A stretch of 64,000 bases of DNA from CAADGY01 sp900696665 (GTDB taxonomy: Bacteria > Acidobacteriota > Terriglobia > Bryobacterales > Bryobacteraceae). A program made the translations under genes and the position numbers. Under the pieces are notes generated by a model that saw only the letters and a program-made list of their open reading frames with translations, had not been told where the DNA came from and ran no database searches. The stretch covers positions 5,201 to 69,200 of the forward strand of contig JAPSFM010000018.1 of NCBI GenBank assembly GCA_035063885.1, in the 5' to 3' direction. Position 1 is the first letter of the stretch; each line of letters starts with the position of its first letter. Positions 16,838-26,151 of the stretch are shown here, piece by piece.

Positions 16838-18238
16838 ATGAAAACTACGCTTCTTACACTCGCCTTATTTTGTGCCGTGCCTGCCGCGGCAGCCGGGCTT
16901 CGTGCCGGCGCCGCCGCCGTCGATGTCACACCGCAGGAATGGCCTATTCGGGTGATCGGAAATTTCGGCTTGACGTTGGCGAATTCGGCTCACGATCCGC
17001 TACATGCGCGCGCGATCGTACTGGAGGACTCAGGCGTCCGCATTGCCATCGTGCTGGTGGATAGTTGTTTCATCAAGCGCGAGGAAATGGACCGCGCGAA
17101 AGATCTGGCGGCGAAGCGCACGAATATTCCTGTAAACCGGATTCTGATGGCAGCCACGCACACGCACTCGGCGCCGCCTTCCCGCGCGAAAAAAGGCGAC
17201 GGAATCGAAGAACGATATGTGGAGCGGCTGGTGACGCAGACCGCGGAGGCGGTCGTGCAGGCCAACGGGCGGCTTCAGCCGGCGAAGATCGGGTGGGCTG
17301 TGAGACCGGTGCCTGAGGAGCTGTTCAATCGCCGGTGGTTCATGCGGGAAGGCGGGATTCTGCCGAACCCGTTCGGCGAGACGGGCGACCTGGCGCGGAT
17401 GAATCCACCGGCGGGATCCGATAGTCTGATTCATCCGGCAGGCGGCACCGACCCCGGCTTTTCCATTGTTTCCATCCAGACCGTAGGAGGCAAGCCGCTG
17501 GCGTTGCTCGGGAATTATTCGCTGCATTATATCGGCGGCGTGCCGGGACCGGAAGTCTCGGCCGACTACTTTGGTGAATTTTCCAAGCAGGTGGCTAGTC
17601 GTCTGGCGCCCGGCGATCCGGCTTTCGTAGCGATGCTCACCAACGGCACCAGCGGCGACGTGAACAACATCGACTTTATACACCCTCGCCCCCGCGCACA
17701 ACCGTTCGAGCGCATTACCGCGGTTGCGGGTAAACTGGCCGGGCACGCGGTGGAGCAGTCGCGCAGCATGGAGTATCACGCCACTGCGCCGATTCAGATG
17801 GTGGAGCGGGAACTGCGCGTGCGCTATCGCCGGCCGACACCTGAACAACTTCGCTTCGCGCGGGCGGCGCTCGAGGAAAAAGATGAATCCAAGCTTCCTC
17901 GTAACGCCAAGACCTATGCCGGATGGGCCATCGCTTTGAATGACGGCCCCGAGTTCGCTGACCTGAAATTGCAAGCGTTGCGGATCGGGCAATTAGGAAT
18001 CGCGGCCATCCCCTGTGAAGTGTTTACCGAGATCGGCATCACGCTCAAAGAACTGAGTCCCTTCCGCCCGACGTTCACTATCGAGCTGGCGAACGGACAC
18101 TACGGGTATCTGCCGACGCCGCGCCACTTCAAGCTCGGCGGCTACGAGACGTGGCTCGGGACCAACAATCTGGAACCTGAAGCTTCGGTGAAGATCACAC
18201 GAACCATCCTCGATCTGTTCGAACAGATCGAAAAGTAG
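16838..18238 (+). CDS. Secreted neutral/alkaline ceramidase-like hydrolase
   Basis: 466 aa. The ATG at 16838 gives a clean signal peptide (MKTTLLTLALFCAVPAAAAG). The mature start 'GAAAVDVTPQEWPIRVIGNF' and the metal motif 'AATHTHSAPPS' (about 107) match the N-terminal catalytic domain of neutral/alkaline non-lysosomal ceramidases. 'LLGNYSLHYIGG' and 'LTNGTSGDVNNIDF' are the next conserved blocks. It lacks the usual C-terminal immunoglobulin-like domain. Many acidobacterial and planctomycete proteins share only this domain, so the substrate may not be ceramide. It is expected in the periplasm or outside the cell. It follows the tRNA by about 90 nt. Confidence 0.85.
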   Translation: MKTTLLTLALFCAVPAAAAGLRAGAAAVDVTPQEWPIRVIGNFGLTLANSAHDPLHARAIVLEDSGVRIAIVLVDSCFIKREEMDRAKDLAAKRTNIPVNRILMAATHTHSAPPSRAKKGDGIEERYVERLVTQTAEAVVQANGRLQPAKIGWAVRPVPEELFNRRWFMREGGILPNPFGETGDLARMNPPAGSDSLIHPAGGTDPGFSIVSIQTVGGKPLALLGNYSLHYIGGVPGPEVSADYFGEFSKQVASRLAPGDPAFVAMLTNGTSGDVNNIDFIHPRPRAQPFERITAVAGKLAGHAVEQSRSMEYHATAPIQMVERELRVRYRRPTPEQLRFARAALEEKDESKLPRNAKTYAGWAIALNDGPEFADLKLQALRIGQLGIAAIPCEVFTEIGITLKELSPFRPTFTIELANGHYGYLPTPRHFKLGGYETWLGTNNLEPEASVKITRTILDLFEQIEK

Positions 18239-18250
18239 GCACCAGAGGGC

Positions 18251-18500
18251 TCAGGCGATAGAACGGATGGTGTGGACTTTTCCGGTGTCATCATCGCGTC
18301 TGGTCGCCGGACCATGCGGCAAAAGGCGCCATAGAATGGAGAGCCCGACGGGATAAGCAAGGGCGCTCACGATCCAGATCGGGGTGTAGGAAATAGTTCT
18401 GCACCACGAATCCGGTAACGGCGGTGAACAGGATGCCGCCGTGCAGCATCTCCGCCACGGACCACCTACGATGGCGAATTCCAGCCCGCGGTGCGATCTA
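18251..18500 (-). pseudogene. Decayed C-terminal fragment of an MFS transporter
   Basis: On the minus strand the final ~45 codons, ending at TGA 18251-18253, read 'YTPIWIVSALAYPVGL' and 'SILWRLLPHG', typical of the last helix of an ACS-type MFS protein. The preceding conserved piece, 'GILFTAVTGFVVQNY', is in a different frame; one extra T near 18395-18400 separates them. Further upstream 'LEFAIVGG' is back in the first frame. At least two small indels are therefore present and the N-terminal ~350 residues are missing. It is a relic rather than a functional gene and fills most of the gap between 18239 and the sigma-factor gene. Confidence 0.6.
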
Positions 18501-18628
18501 GCGGGAGTCTACTTGAAAGCCGTAGGTCCCTCTGGGATTCCTTCCATGGATTTTCTTTAGAAGACGTCAGGTAAATCCAGCTAAAGTGACACTCAATAGT
18601 GGGATAGAACGCTGGAGGTCGGCGCCGA

Positions 18629-19183
18629 GTGGGATCCGATCGGAGAACCGCAGAAATACTGACCGAGTTATTCGATAGCAGCTACGCGACCGTCGTACGC
18701 TACGCGCGGCGCTGGACCGGGGATCTCGCGGCCGCCGAAGATCTGGCCCAGGAGGCTTTCTTCTGCCTGTATCGGGCTTTGCAGGAGCGTAAAGAAATCG
18801 TCTGCCCGCTCGCCTGGCTGATGGGTGTTGTCAGACAGATGGCCGAACATCAGACGTGGAAAAGATCTAAGGCCCAGGTGTCTTTCTCGACGCTGGACAC
18901 CCTGGATGCGCTGCCGGCAGGCCGAACCGAGCCGGATGAGCCCGATTTTGAAGTCACGCGCTATTTCTCCTGTCTCACCACACGGGAGGTAGAAGTTGTG
19001 CTGCTTCGAATGGAATCCCTTACGTACCGGGAGATAGCCGAACAGATGAACATCAGTTCCAAGTCCGTCTGCACTTTTCTGTCACGTGCGCTGAAGAAAC
19101 TTCGACTCCGCATGGTCCAACCAGCAACTACCACTCCGGTTTCAAGCGATGAGAAAAAGAACATCCGGCGAATGCTACAGTGA
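18629..19183 (+). CDS. ECF-type RNA polymerase sigma factor
   Basis: 184 aa. The GTG start at 18629 has GGAGGT (18614-18619) 9 nt upstream. Region 2 is 'LFDSSYATVVRYARRWTGD' with 'AEDLAQEAFFCLYRAL', and the -10-binding part follows. Region 4 is 'LTTREVEVVLLRMESLTYRE', with the helix-turn-helix 'IAEQMNISSKSVCTFLSRAL'. No sigma region 3 is present. The last 35 nt overlap the anti-sigma gene, so the pair is translationally coupled. It probably directs transcription of its own operon and maybe of other outer-membrane genes. No matching -35/-10 pair could be identified with confidence. Confidence 0.93.
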   Translation: MGSDRRTAEILTELFDSSYATVVRYARRWTGDLAAAEDLAQEAFFCLYRALQERKEIVCPLAWLMGVVRQMAEHQTWKRSKAQVSFSTLDTLDALPAGRTEPDEPDFEVTRYFSCLTTREVEVVLLRMESLTYREIAEQMNISSKSVCTFLSRALKKLRLRMVQPATTTPVSSDEKKNIRRMLQ

Positions 19184-20519
19184 CGAGGCGCTTCTGGCGC
19201 TCCTCGATGGCGAACTTGCGCCGGTGCAGGCGCAACAGATTGGGCAGCATCTGAACGCATGTTGGCCCTGCAGGTCCCGTGCGGAAATGCTGGCACGCAA
19301 TATATCGGAGCTTTCCGCTTTGCTCGATACCAGGACCATCCCACCGCTGGCGATGGAACGGGCGCGGGCACGTCTCCTCGCACGCTGTTCCGCGTTCGAC
19401 TCCGTTCCGGAACCGGCACTTCGCGCACCGCTGGGCAAGGCGTTTTCGCGAATTGCTCTCTCTGTGGCGGCGAGCCTCGCGCTCTGTGTTCTTGGAGTGG
19501 CCGCGTTCGTTCATTTCCGCCCAACTGGAAGGATTGACAGAGTCTCTTCCAGCGTGCTCCATCCCGTGCGCGAGCGATCGACCCAACCTGTGCTCCCACC
19601 TCCAACCGCCAATCGAATACCGGATCGGCATCCACCACGAATTCTTGAACCGAAGTCCGCACCCAAGGTGGATTTGAGCCGTCCTACAGCGGCGCGATTA
19701 TTGGCGGCGGAGGTCGAAGCCTGGCACGCATTACACCAGGTGCAAGCCTGTTCAGGTGAACCCGTCGAAGTACTTCGGCAGCCGGATGGCAGAATTCTTA
19801 TACGCGGCGTAGTTGCCGGCCTCCCTCGGTTGCAGGAAATACGAGCGGCAATCGGCGCAGTCTCGGATGCCGTTCTGATCGACCTTGATCTGACTACGAT
19901 GGCCGAGGCGATAGCCGCGAACGCACCACCGCAATCCGTATATAGCGAAAGGTCGGAGGTGCGTCAGCAGCCTTCCCTGGCCGAACGTTACCTTCTGGAA
20001 CATTTCCGCTCCCAAGGCTTGGACAGCAAGTCTGCACACGCGGAGGTCGTCCGGATTTCGCAACAAGCTGTTCGGCAAGCGAATTCACTCTTCTCTGCTG
20101 CCTGGGCTTTGCGTCACTTGGCCGAGCGTTTCCGTTCCGAGGAATTACAGCCGGAATCCGAACGGCTCCTCACCGTCCTCATCAGAGACCATACGCGTTC
20201 GATCGCCGTGGAGTTGGCCGCGCAACAGAGATTGCTCGCTCCGATCCTTCCGCAGTCATTGGATTCTGTCCCCGTGTTTAGGGACGGCACTCCCACGTTT
20301 TCACCGGACTGGTCCAACTGGGTTCTCCACCATTTCTCGCGGATCCAGCATCTGCATGCCACCACCCTCGACGCTTTTGCGGGCGGGGACCAGACTGGTC
20401 TGGAGTTTGCCACATTTGCGCAAAGCCTCGCTTCAGATTTGCGCGAACTTGAAAACGAGTTTCGGGAAGCTGGCACAGGTTGGTTGAAATGGGCCGGCAA
20501 AGTCCGCAAAACGCACTGA
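19149..20519 (+). CDS. Membrane anti-sigma factor with N-terminal zinc finger
   Basis: 456 aa. The cytoplasmic N-terminus has an anti-sigma zinc finger (H34-x3-C38-x2-C41, in 'HLNACWPC'), preceded by 'YSDEALLALLDGELA'. One membrane helix lies at about 101-121. The long periplasmic part starts with a proline-rich linker. A short domain follows ('GEPVEVLRQPDGRILIRGVV'), resembling BON/secretin-type strands, and then an alpha-helical region. It is expected to hold the sigma factor at 18629 inactive until a periplasmic signal arrives. The periplasmic part is much larger than in ordinary anti-sigmas. It ends 27 nt before the receptor gene. Confidence 0.88.
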   Translation: MRKRTSGECYSDEALLALLDGELAPVQAQQIGQHLNACWPCRSRAEMLARNISELSALLDTRTIPPLAMERARARLLARCSAFDSVPEPALRAPLGKAFSRIALSVAASLALCVLGVAAFVHFRPTGRIDRVSSSVLHPVRERSTQPVLPPPTANRIPDRHPPRILEPKSAPKVDLSRPTAARLLAAEVEAWHALHQVQACSGEPVEVLRQPDGRILIRGVVAGLPRLQEIRAAIGAVSDAVLIDLDLTTMAEAIAANAPPQSVYSERSEVRQQPSLAERYLLEHFRSQGLDSKSAHAEVVRISQQAVRQANSLFSAAWALRHLAERFRSEELQPESERLLTVLIRDHTRSIAVELAAQQRLLAPILPQSLDSVPVFRDGTPTFSPDWSNWVLHHFSRIQHLHATTLDAFAGGDQTGLEFATFAQSLASDLRELENEFREAGTGWLKWAGKVRKTH

Positions 20520-20546
20520 ACCGTCGACCGGCAAGAAAGGATAGCT

Positions 20547-23500
20547 ATGCGAAAGAAACTCCAGGCAGTTCCGTTATTCGTGCTGTTTGCGCCAATAGTC
20601 TTAGCTCAGACCGCCCAGGTGACGGGTATCGTACAGGACTCGAGCGAGGCGGTAGTGGTTGGGGCTGACGTCGACATTAACAACGTAGACAGGGGAGTCC
20701 GATACCAGGTCAAGACAAATGAACTCGGCTATTACACCGTTCCACTCCTGAGGCCCGGCAATTACCGGATTACCATTCAGGCGGCCGGATTCAAGCCAGT
20801 AACTCGAAGTAACATTGTGCTCGAAACCGGTCAGATCGTCCGCATCGACTTTGTGCTGGAGGTAGGCGCAGTCGCGGAAGCCATCACTGTTTCGGAAAGC
20901 GTGCCATTGCTCCAATCGGAAAGCTCGACGCATTCCCAATTCATCGAGAGTAAGACGGTGATGGACATGCCTCTCAGCGGGCGCCGTGTCGAAAACCTGG
21001 TGACACTGGCAGGGAACGCCATGATGGCGACGGGCGGATCCAGAGTTGTGCTTGCGGGCGGACGGGGCGGGTTTGTGAATTGGATTGTCGACGGTGGCAA
21101 CTCCGCCCCTGTACTGACTGAAGGTTTGGAATTCAGCCAAAGTCCACCCGTGGCTGAGCTAAAAGAGTTCCGGGTGATGTTGAACGGGTACGCCGCCGAA
21201 TACGGACAAAGTGAAAGCGGTGTCGTCACGTTGGTGACAAAGTCCGGCGGGAATCAGTTTCACGGAAGCGCCTACGAGTATCTGCGCAACGATAAACTGG
21301 ACGCCCGTACCTTTTTCGCGGCGGGGAAAGCGCCACTGCGCCAGAACCTGTTCGGGTTCACCGGCAGCGGTCCCATCATCAGGAATCGAACCTTTTTCTT
21401 TGTTTCGAATGAATGGCAGCGGGTGCGGCGAGGTACAACAAGCGTATTGACCGTACCCACCGCGGCGCAGCGCAACGGGGATTTTTCGCAGCTCACGGAC
21501 GCGCAGGGCCGCTCCATCGCGATCTACGACCCGGCAACCAGCCGTCCCGATCCAACCCGGGCGGGGAACACCCTTCGCGATCCGTTCCCCGGGAACGTGA
21601 TTCCTTCGAACCGGCTTGATCCGGTGGGTGCCGGTCTGGCTGCTCTGTACCCGATGCCAAATCGCGCGGCCGCCAATCTCGCCGGTGCGAGCAATTTTTC
21701 CGCGAACCCTGTGAGCTTTGCCAATCCCCAGTACCTGACCATCAAAGGGGATCACATACTCCGGGAACACGACCGGATTTGGGTGAAGTACAACCGCGTC
21801 CATTCACCCGACGGGCAACATCCGATGTATCCCGAGCCCGCGGCCGATCCCTCTGCGTTCACTCGGGAATCCACGTACAGCGCCGTAATTGGAAATTGGG
21901 CTCACAACTTCACGCCGTATCTGATCAATGAGCTGTTCGTAAATTACCGCTATACGACTTATCGCCGGGGGCAACTGGATCTCGATGCGGGATGGCCGGA
22001 GCGTCTCGGTTTGAAGGGTGTTTCCAATCGGGCCTTCCCCACGGTGGGATTAAGCGGTTATGCCGGACTCGGGTGGTCCGTTCACGAGCAGGTGAATCCC
22101 GGAGTCAAAGATCTTCAGGTTGGCAACGGACTGAATTGGTTTCGCGGAGCGCATGCCGTCAAGATCGGCGGTGAGATCCGCGGCAGCAGTTACGCCACCT
22201 ATTACCGGCAATTCATGTCCGGTCAATTGTCATTCGATACGCGGCCCACTGCACTGCCGGGTGTTGCCAAGACAGGGAACGCGCTGGCGAGTCTGCTGGC
22301 CGGCTTCCCGGTTTCCGCCAGCATTCTGGAGCAGGATTTTCTGGATCGTCGCGGCCGCTACTACGCCATGTATGTGCAGGATGATTGGAAGGTGAGGCCG
22401 GACCTCACGTTGAATATCGGCATGCGGTGGGAGACGCTGCTGCCGCGCTGGGATGCAAATGGGCGCGACAGCGGGTTCGATACCCGCACGATTAACCCTG
22501 TTTCCGGCACCCCCGGTGTCGTGACGTTCGCTCGCCGCGACGGTCAGGGCAAGTCCATGTTCGAGGGCGACTACAACAACTTCGGTCCCCGTTTCGGATT
22601 CGCCTGGCGCCCGTTCGGCCAAACTCTAACCGTGATTCGAGGCGCCTACGGCGTTTTCTACGGGCAGCCTCATTCCTCGACCGCAGGAACCGCGGCCGGC
22701 TTCGCCGTCGACAATACTTTCACGACTCCCGACAACGGAATAACCCCGGCGTTCTGGCTGCGTGAAGGCTTCCCTGCAACCAGCCGCGAAGAGCTTGGCC
22801 CGGGGTTCGGTGCGGTTGCGGCAGGTCAGACGCCCAGGTTCGCGCCGCAGTTTATCGAACCCAACCGGCGCATCTCTTATACCCACCAATGGAACCTGGT
22901 GGTGCAGAGAGACGTGGGCTGGAACACGGCCGTTGAGATTGGATATATCGGGAATGCCGGTCACAAGTTATGGCAGAACGCCACGGTGAGTATCAACCAG
23001 GTGCCTGTTTCTTTGATGGGTCCAGGCAATGCGCAGGCGCGCCGCCCCTTCCCGCAGTTCAACGATGTTTCCATGCTTTTCCCGGCCTGGGGAAATTCGA
23101 ACTATCATTCGATGAACCTCAAGGTCGAGAAGCGCTTTTCCGATGGGCTGAACTTCCTGGCCAACTACACCTTCGCCAAGTTCATCGATGATGTGGGCGC
23201 CATAGAAGGGGGCAGGTTGGCGCGCGGTCCGCAGAACTTCTACGACCGCAGCGCGGAGCGTGCTCTTTCGGGAAACGACGTTCGCAACCGCGTGGTGATC
23301 AGCTCTGTTTATGAACTGCCGGTGGGTCCGGGCCGCCGATGGTTGCATGGCGGGATTGCCGGCACCATCTTTGGAGGCTGGAACTTGGGAGGAATTCTCA
23401 CGATGCAACAAGGCTTTCCGATGGGCCTCGTGACGCAATCGAACACCACCAACGCATTCACACCCGGGCAACAAAGGGTGGATATATTGCGTGACCCCAC

Positions 23501-23816
23501 TCTGCCGAACTCCGAACGTACAATCGTCCGCTGGTTTGACACCGGAGCCGTGAGCGCGCCGGCGCCTTACACTCTCGGCAACTCCGGACGGGCCGTGCTA
23601 ACCGGTCCCGGATTGGCGAACTTCGACGCATCGCTGCTGAAGAACCATCGCATTGGCGAAAGCTTCAATCTCCAGTTCCGGTGGGAGTCGTTCAATTTCA
23701 CCAATCATCCGAACTTCAGTAATCTAGGGAATGCCTTAGGAGCGGCAAACTTCGGTGTACTCACCGCGACGAAACCGGCCCGAGTGAATCAACTGGGAAT
23801 CACATTCGAGTTTTGA
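20547..23816 (+). CDS. Outer-membrane TonB-dependent receptor-like protein with CarboxypepD_reg domain
   Basis: 1,089 aa. Signal peptide (1-20, ending VLAQ) is followed by a carboxypeptidase-regulatory beta-sandwich (about 22-105, 'VTGIVQDSSEAVVVGADVDI'). The plug-like domain (about 125-230) contains 'MDMPLSGRRVENLVTLAG'. A large beta-barrel follows ('ESGVVTLVTKSGGNQFHGSA', 'NYHSMNLKVEKRFSDGLNF'), and the C-terminus 'LGITFEF' ends in Phe, as needed for outer-membrane assembly. This is the Oar-like architecture expanded in Acidobacteriota, likely for uptake of large or complex organics. It sits 27 nt after the anti-sigma gene; the next gene follows within 5 nt. Confidence 0.92.
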   Translation: MRKKLQAVPLFVLFAPIVLAQTAQVTGIVQDSSEAVVVGADVDINNVDRGVRYQVKTNELGYYTVPLLRPGNYRITIQAAGFKPVTRSNIVLETGQIVRIDFVLEVGAVAEAITVSESVPLLQSESSTHSQFIESKTVMDMPLSGRRVENLVTLAGNAMMATGGSRVVLAGGRGGFVNWIVDGGNSAPVLTEGLEFSQSPPVAELKEFRVMLNGYAAEYGQSESGVVTLVTKSGGNQFHGSAYEYLRNDKLDARTFFAAGKAPLRQNLFGFTGSGPIIRNRTFFFVSNEWQRVRRGTTSVLTVPTAAQRNGDFSQLTDAQGRSIAIYDPATSRPDPTRAGNTLRDPFPGNVIPSNRLDPVGAGLAALYPMPNRAAANLAGASNFSANPVSFANPQYLTIKGDHILREHDRIWVKYNRVHSPDGQHPMYPEPAADPSAFTRESTYSAVIGNWAHNFTPYLINELFVNYRYTTYRRGQLDLDAGWPERLGLKGVSNRAFPTVGLSGYAGLGWSVHEQVNPGVKDLQVGNGLNWFRGAHAVKIGGEIRGSSYATYYRQFMSGQLSFDTRPTALPGVAKTGNALASLLAGFPVSASILEQDFLDRRGRYYAMYVQDDWKVRPDLTLNIGMRWETLLPRWDANGRDSGFDTRTINPVSGTPGVVTFARRDGQGKSMFEGDYNNFGPRFGFAWRPFGQTLTVIRGAYGVFYGQPHSSTAGTAAGFAVDNTFTTPDNGITPAFWLREGFPATSREELGPGFGAVAAGQTPRFAPQFIEPNRRISYTHQWNLVVQRDVGWNTAVEIGYIGNAGHKLWQNATVSINQVPVSLMGPGNAQARRPFPQFNDVSMLFPAWGNSNYHSMNLKVEKRFSDGLNFLANYTFAKFIDDVGAIEGGRLARGPQNFYDRSAERALSGNDVRNRVVISSVYELPVGPGRRWLHGGIAGTIFGGWNLGGILTMQQGFPMGLVTQSNTTNAFTPGQQRVDILRDPTLPNSERTIVRWFDTGAVSAPAPYTLGNSGRAVLTGPGLANFDASLLKNHRIGESFNLQFRWESFNFTNHPNFSNLGNALGAANFGVLTATKPARVNQLGITFEF

Positions 23817-23821
23817 GGAAG

Positions 23822-26149
23822 ATGAAGAGCTTACTTTTGTCTCTTGCGGTGGCGGGGTTGTCCTGCCTGCTGACGGCGCCTGCCACAGCCGGTTGTGTAA
23901 GTTTTGGTTCGCCGGATAGTCCGCTCTGTGCTGGTTCCTCGGCGGAATTGGTTTGGCTGAATGCCCCTGCCTCACGGCAGCTTGCACCAATTCAAAAGCG
24001 GTCATGGGATCCGCCTCATTGCTGCTGGGACCCCGCCGTTCTTGACAAGCCGTTCTCGCACGGGACCGCAGTGACCGGCGATTTGGAGTTTGAGTTCCGC
24101 GGAGAGGGCAGACATCTCGTTGAGGTTTTTCTCTACCAGCCGGGTGGAGACCGAAACCGTTTTTTCATCCTGGAAGTAGAGGGACAGGCCGAGGATAAGC
24201 GTGCCACCTATGCGACCCCCCAGTTTAGCCTGGTGGGGTGGGTTGGCAAGGGACAGAAATTCCGCATTCGCTCCGCCGGTGAAAAGTATGTTGTAGCGGC
24301 TGTCCGGTGGACGCCCGCGGATACTTTCGAGCGAGTGCACATTCCAAGGCTCGTGAAACGTGGCCGCGTGCTGTTGGCGAGTCCTTTTCTGCCGGACGGC
24401 ACAAGACGGCTTCCCTACTTCGTGGAGCAGGTGTTCACCCGGCTGCATCGCAGCAGCAACCGGGATGTGAGTCGCGAAGGCTTACTGGGAGAGATGCGTT
24501 TGGTTTACTGGCGGCTGGCCGAGGCCGCCCAGGAAAGCGACTTCATTCTTCTGTCCGAACTGTTGGCCAAAGGTCTGAAACAAATGCCGGAGGACACGCT
24601 TTTCCGGCAAATGGCTTCCGGAGCTTGCCGCGGTCAGAATCAGCCGCGCATGGCGGAGCGGATTCCAGCGATGTTCCCCTGCGAGCAGGTGAACCCTGTT
24701 CCATGGGCGGTAGATTTACCGCCTATGCCCCCCGGCGCTCCTGCCTGGGCGGTTGCGCAACGAATGCTCTCTGCGCGCCTGGAGAAATTGACCACATGGT
24801 GGGTTGAAAAACGCCAGCGGGAGAACGGAGAACTCGGCGGAGGCTGGGGCGATGACGTCGAGATCCTGCGAAGTTGGGGGCCCCAAGCATTGGGCTTTGG
24901 CTCGCAAGTCGCCGCGCATGGGCTGCGGAAGCTAGCGGAAGGCTTGTGGCGCAACGGCAACATCGTCGATGGCTACGCGAAAAAGATCTCCGATTCCGAA
25001 CACTCGGCGGAGGATATCGCGGATACGCAGCCTCTATTGGCGGCCACGTTTCCGGAGGATCCGGAAATTATCGCACGCCTGAAACAGACAACCGCGTGTT
25101 CCGAAAACTGGCTGATTCGTCAGCCGGACGGTTTTTGGCGTTTCCGCGGTTCCTGGTTCAACTGTTCTGAATTCAGCCCGAATCCGGATCATGCAATCGA
25201 CGTTCACTACAACGTCCGTGCGATGGGCCCGGCTCTCTGGTATGCTTCTTTGACCCGCGATCCGGCTGTCATTGAACGGGTGGTGCGGTGGGCGGAGAGT
25301 TGGCTTCGCGCACTTCGCTCGACGGACCACGGCAAGCCGGCGGGAGTGATTCCTCCCGTGCTGATTTCCTCCAACGGCTCTTATCTGGTCCGGTCGCAAC
25401 ACTGGGATAAGCCCAACGCGTTCTGGGACTATTTCCACTGGTCGGGATATTCGCAAGAAGGTCTCACCAACCTTCTGTTGGCCGTGTACGATCTTACCGG
25501 CGAGAAGAAATGGCTGGATGCGGTAGGCGAGACTTTCCAGGTCTTGGAGCACTGCGGGACCTTTCCGCGAATCTGCTCAGAGATCCGGCAGCGGCCGGAG
25601 GCTTTCTATGAGTGGCGGCGGTTGACAGGTTCGGCTCGCTACGACGCTCAGTTCCCCAACCTGCCGGACACCGATGCGACGCGCGCCCTGGCGCTGATGG
25701 AAGGCGAGGCACAAAAAGCCGTGGAACGCATCGGCTACAACTTTGACCTATACACATCCGAGCCCATGTGGACGGATCGCATTCCGTACGGCCTGCTATC
25801 GGCCGAGTACAAGTCGTACCTCTTTGGAGGCGATGCGCCTCGCGGTGAACGCTACCCGACATTTGCTGTTACCTGGCCTGCTACAAAAGCGAGTTTCGCG
25901 AGAGCGGTTCTGAATACGACCGGGACCAGTGCGGAATTGAGGCTCTACAGCTTCGAACCGCAGACTGTGCATATACCGGTGCGGCTCTGGCGCCTTCAAC
26001 GCGGCAAGTACGAATGGGAAAGCAGTTCCGTCGGGCGAGAGCCGTCCATGCGGCGTGAGTTCGAATTCAACCGGAGCGCACAAAAGCTCGAACTCCTGCT
26101 GCCACCGCAGGAGGAAGTGACAATAAGGATCAAGAGGATATCGGATTGA
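23822..26149 (+). CDS. Secreted protein of unknown function, probable alpha/alpha-toroid
   Basis: 775 aa. The ATG at 23822 is preferred: GAGG overlapping the receptor's stop lies just upstream, and a signal peptide follows (KSLLLSLAVAGLSCLLTAPATAG). After a beta-rich N-terminal ~200 residues there is a long region with repeated helix pairs. This contains 'GGGWGDDVEILRSWGP', 'DIADTQPLLAATFPEDPE', 'DVHYNVRAMGPALWYASLTR' and 'FHWSGYSQEGLTNLLLAVYD'. The C-terminal domain is beta-rich. This layout resembles polysaccharide lyases and alpha/alpha-barrel glycosidases, but no family-defining catalytic motif was recognised, so no activity is assigned. Tight coupling to the receptor suggests it processes that receptor's ligand. 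Confidence 0.75.
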   Translation: MKSLLLSLAVAGLSCLLTAPATAGCVSFGSPDSPLCAGSSAELVWLNAPASRQLAPIQKRSWDPPHCCWDPAVLDKPFSHGTAVTGDLEFEFRGEGRHLVEVFLYQPGGDRNRFFILEVEGQAEDKRATYATPQFSLVGWVGKGQKFRIRSAGEKYVVAAVRWTPADTFERVHIPRLVKRGRVLLASPFLPDGTRRLPYFVEQVFTRLHRSSNRDVSREGLLGEMRLVYWRLAEAAQESDFILLSELLAKGLKQMPEDTLFRQMASGACRGQNQPRMAERIPAMFPCEQVNPVPWAVDLPPMPPGAPAWAVAQRMLSARLEKLTTWWVEKRQRENGELGGGWGDDVEILRSWGPQALGFGSQVAAHGLRKLAEGLWRNGNIVDGYAKKISDSEHSAEDIADTQPLLAATFPEDPEIIARLKQTTACSENWLIRQPDGFWRFRGSWFNCSEFSPNPDHAIDVHYNVRAMGPALWYASLTRDPAVIERVVRWAESWLRALRSTDHGKPAGVIPPVLISSNGSYLVRSQHWDKPNAFWDYFHWSGYSQEGLTNLLLAVYDLTGEKKWLDAVGETFQVLEHCGTFPRICSEIRQRPEAFYEWRRLTGSARYDAQFPNLPDTDATRALALMEGEAQKAVERIGYNFDLYTSEPMWTDRIPYGLLSAEYKSYLFGGDAPRGERYPTFAVTWPATKASFARAVLNTTGTSAELRLYSFEPQTVHIPVRLWRLQRGKYEWESSSVGREPSMRREFEFNRSAQKLELLLPPQEEVTIRIKRISD

Positions 26150-26151
26150 AC

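Noticed and set aside
18501..18628. Autoregulated ECF promoter upstream of the sigma gene
   Set aside because: No convincing paired -35/-10 elements could be separated from background without a second promoter to compare.
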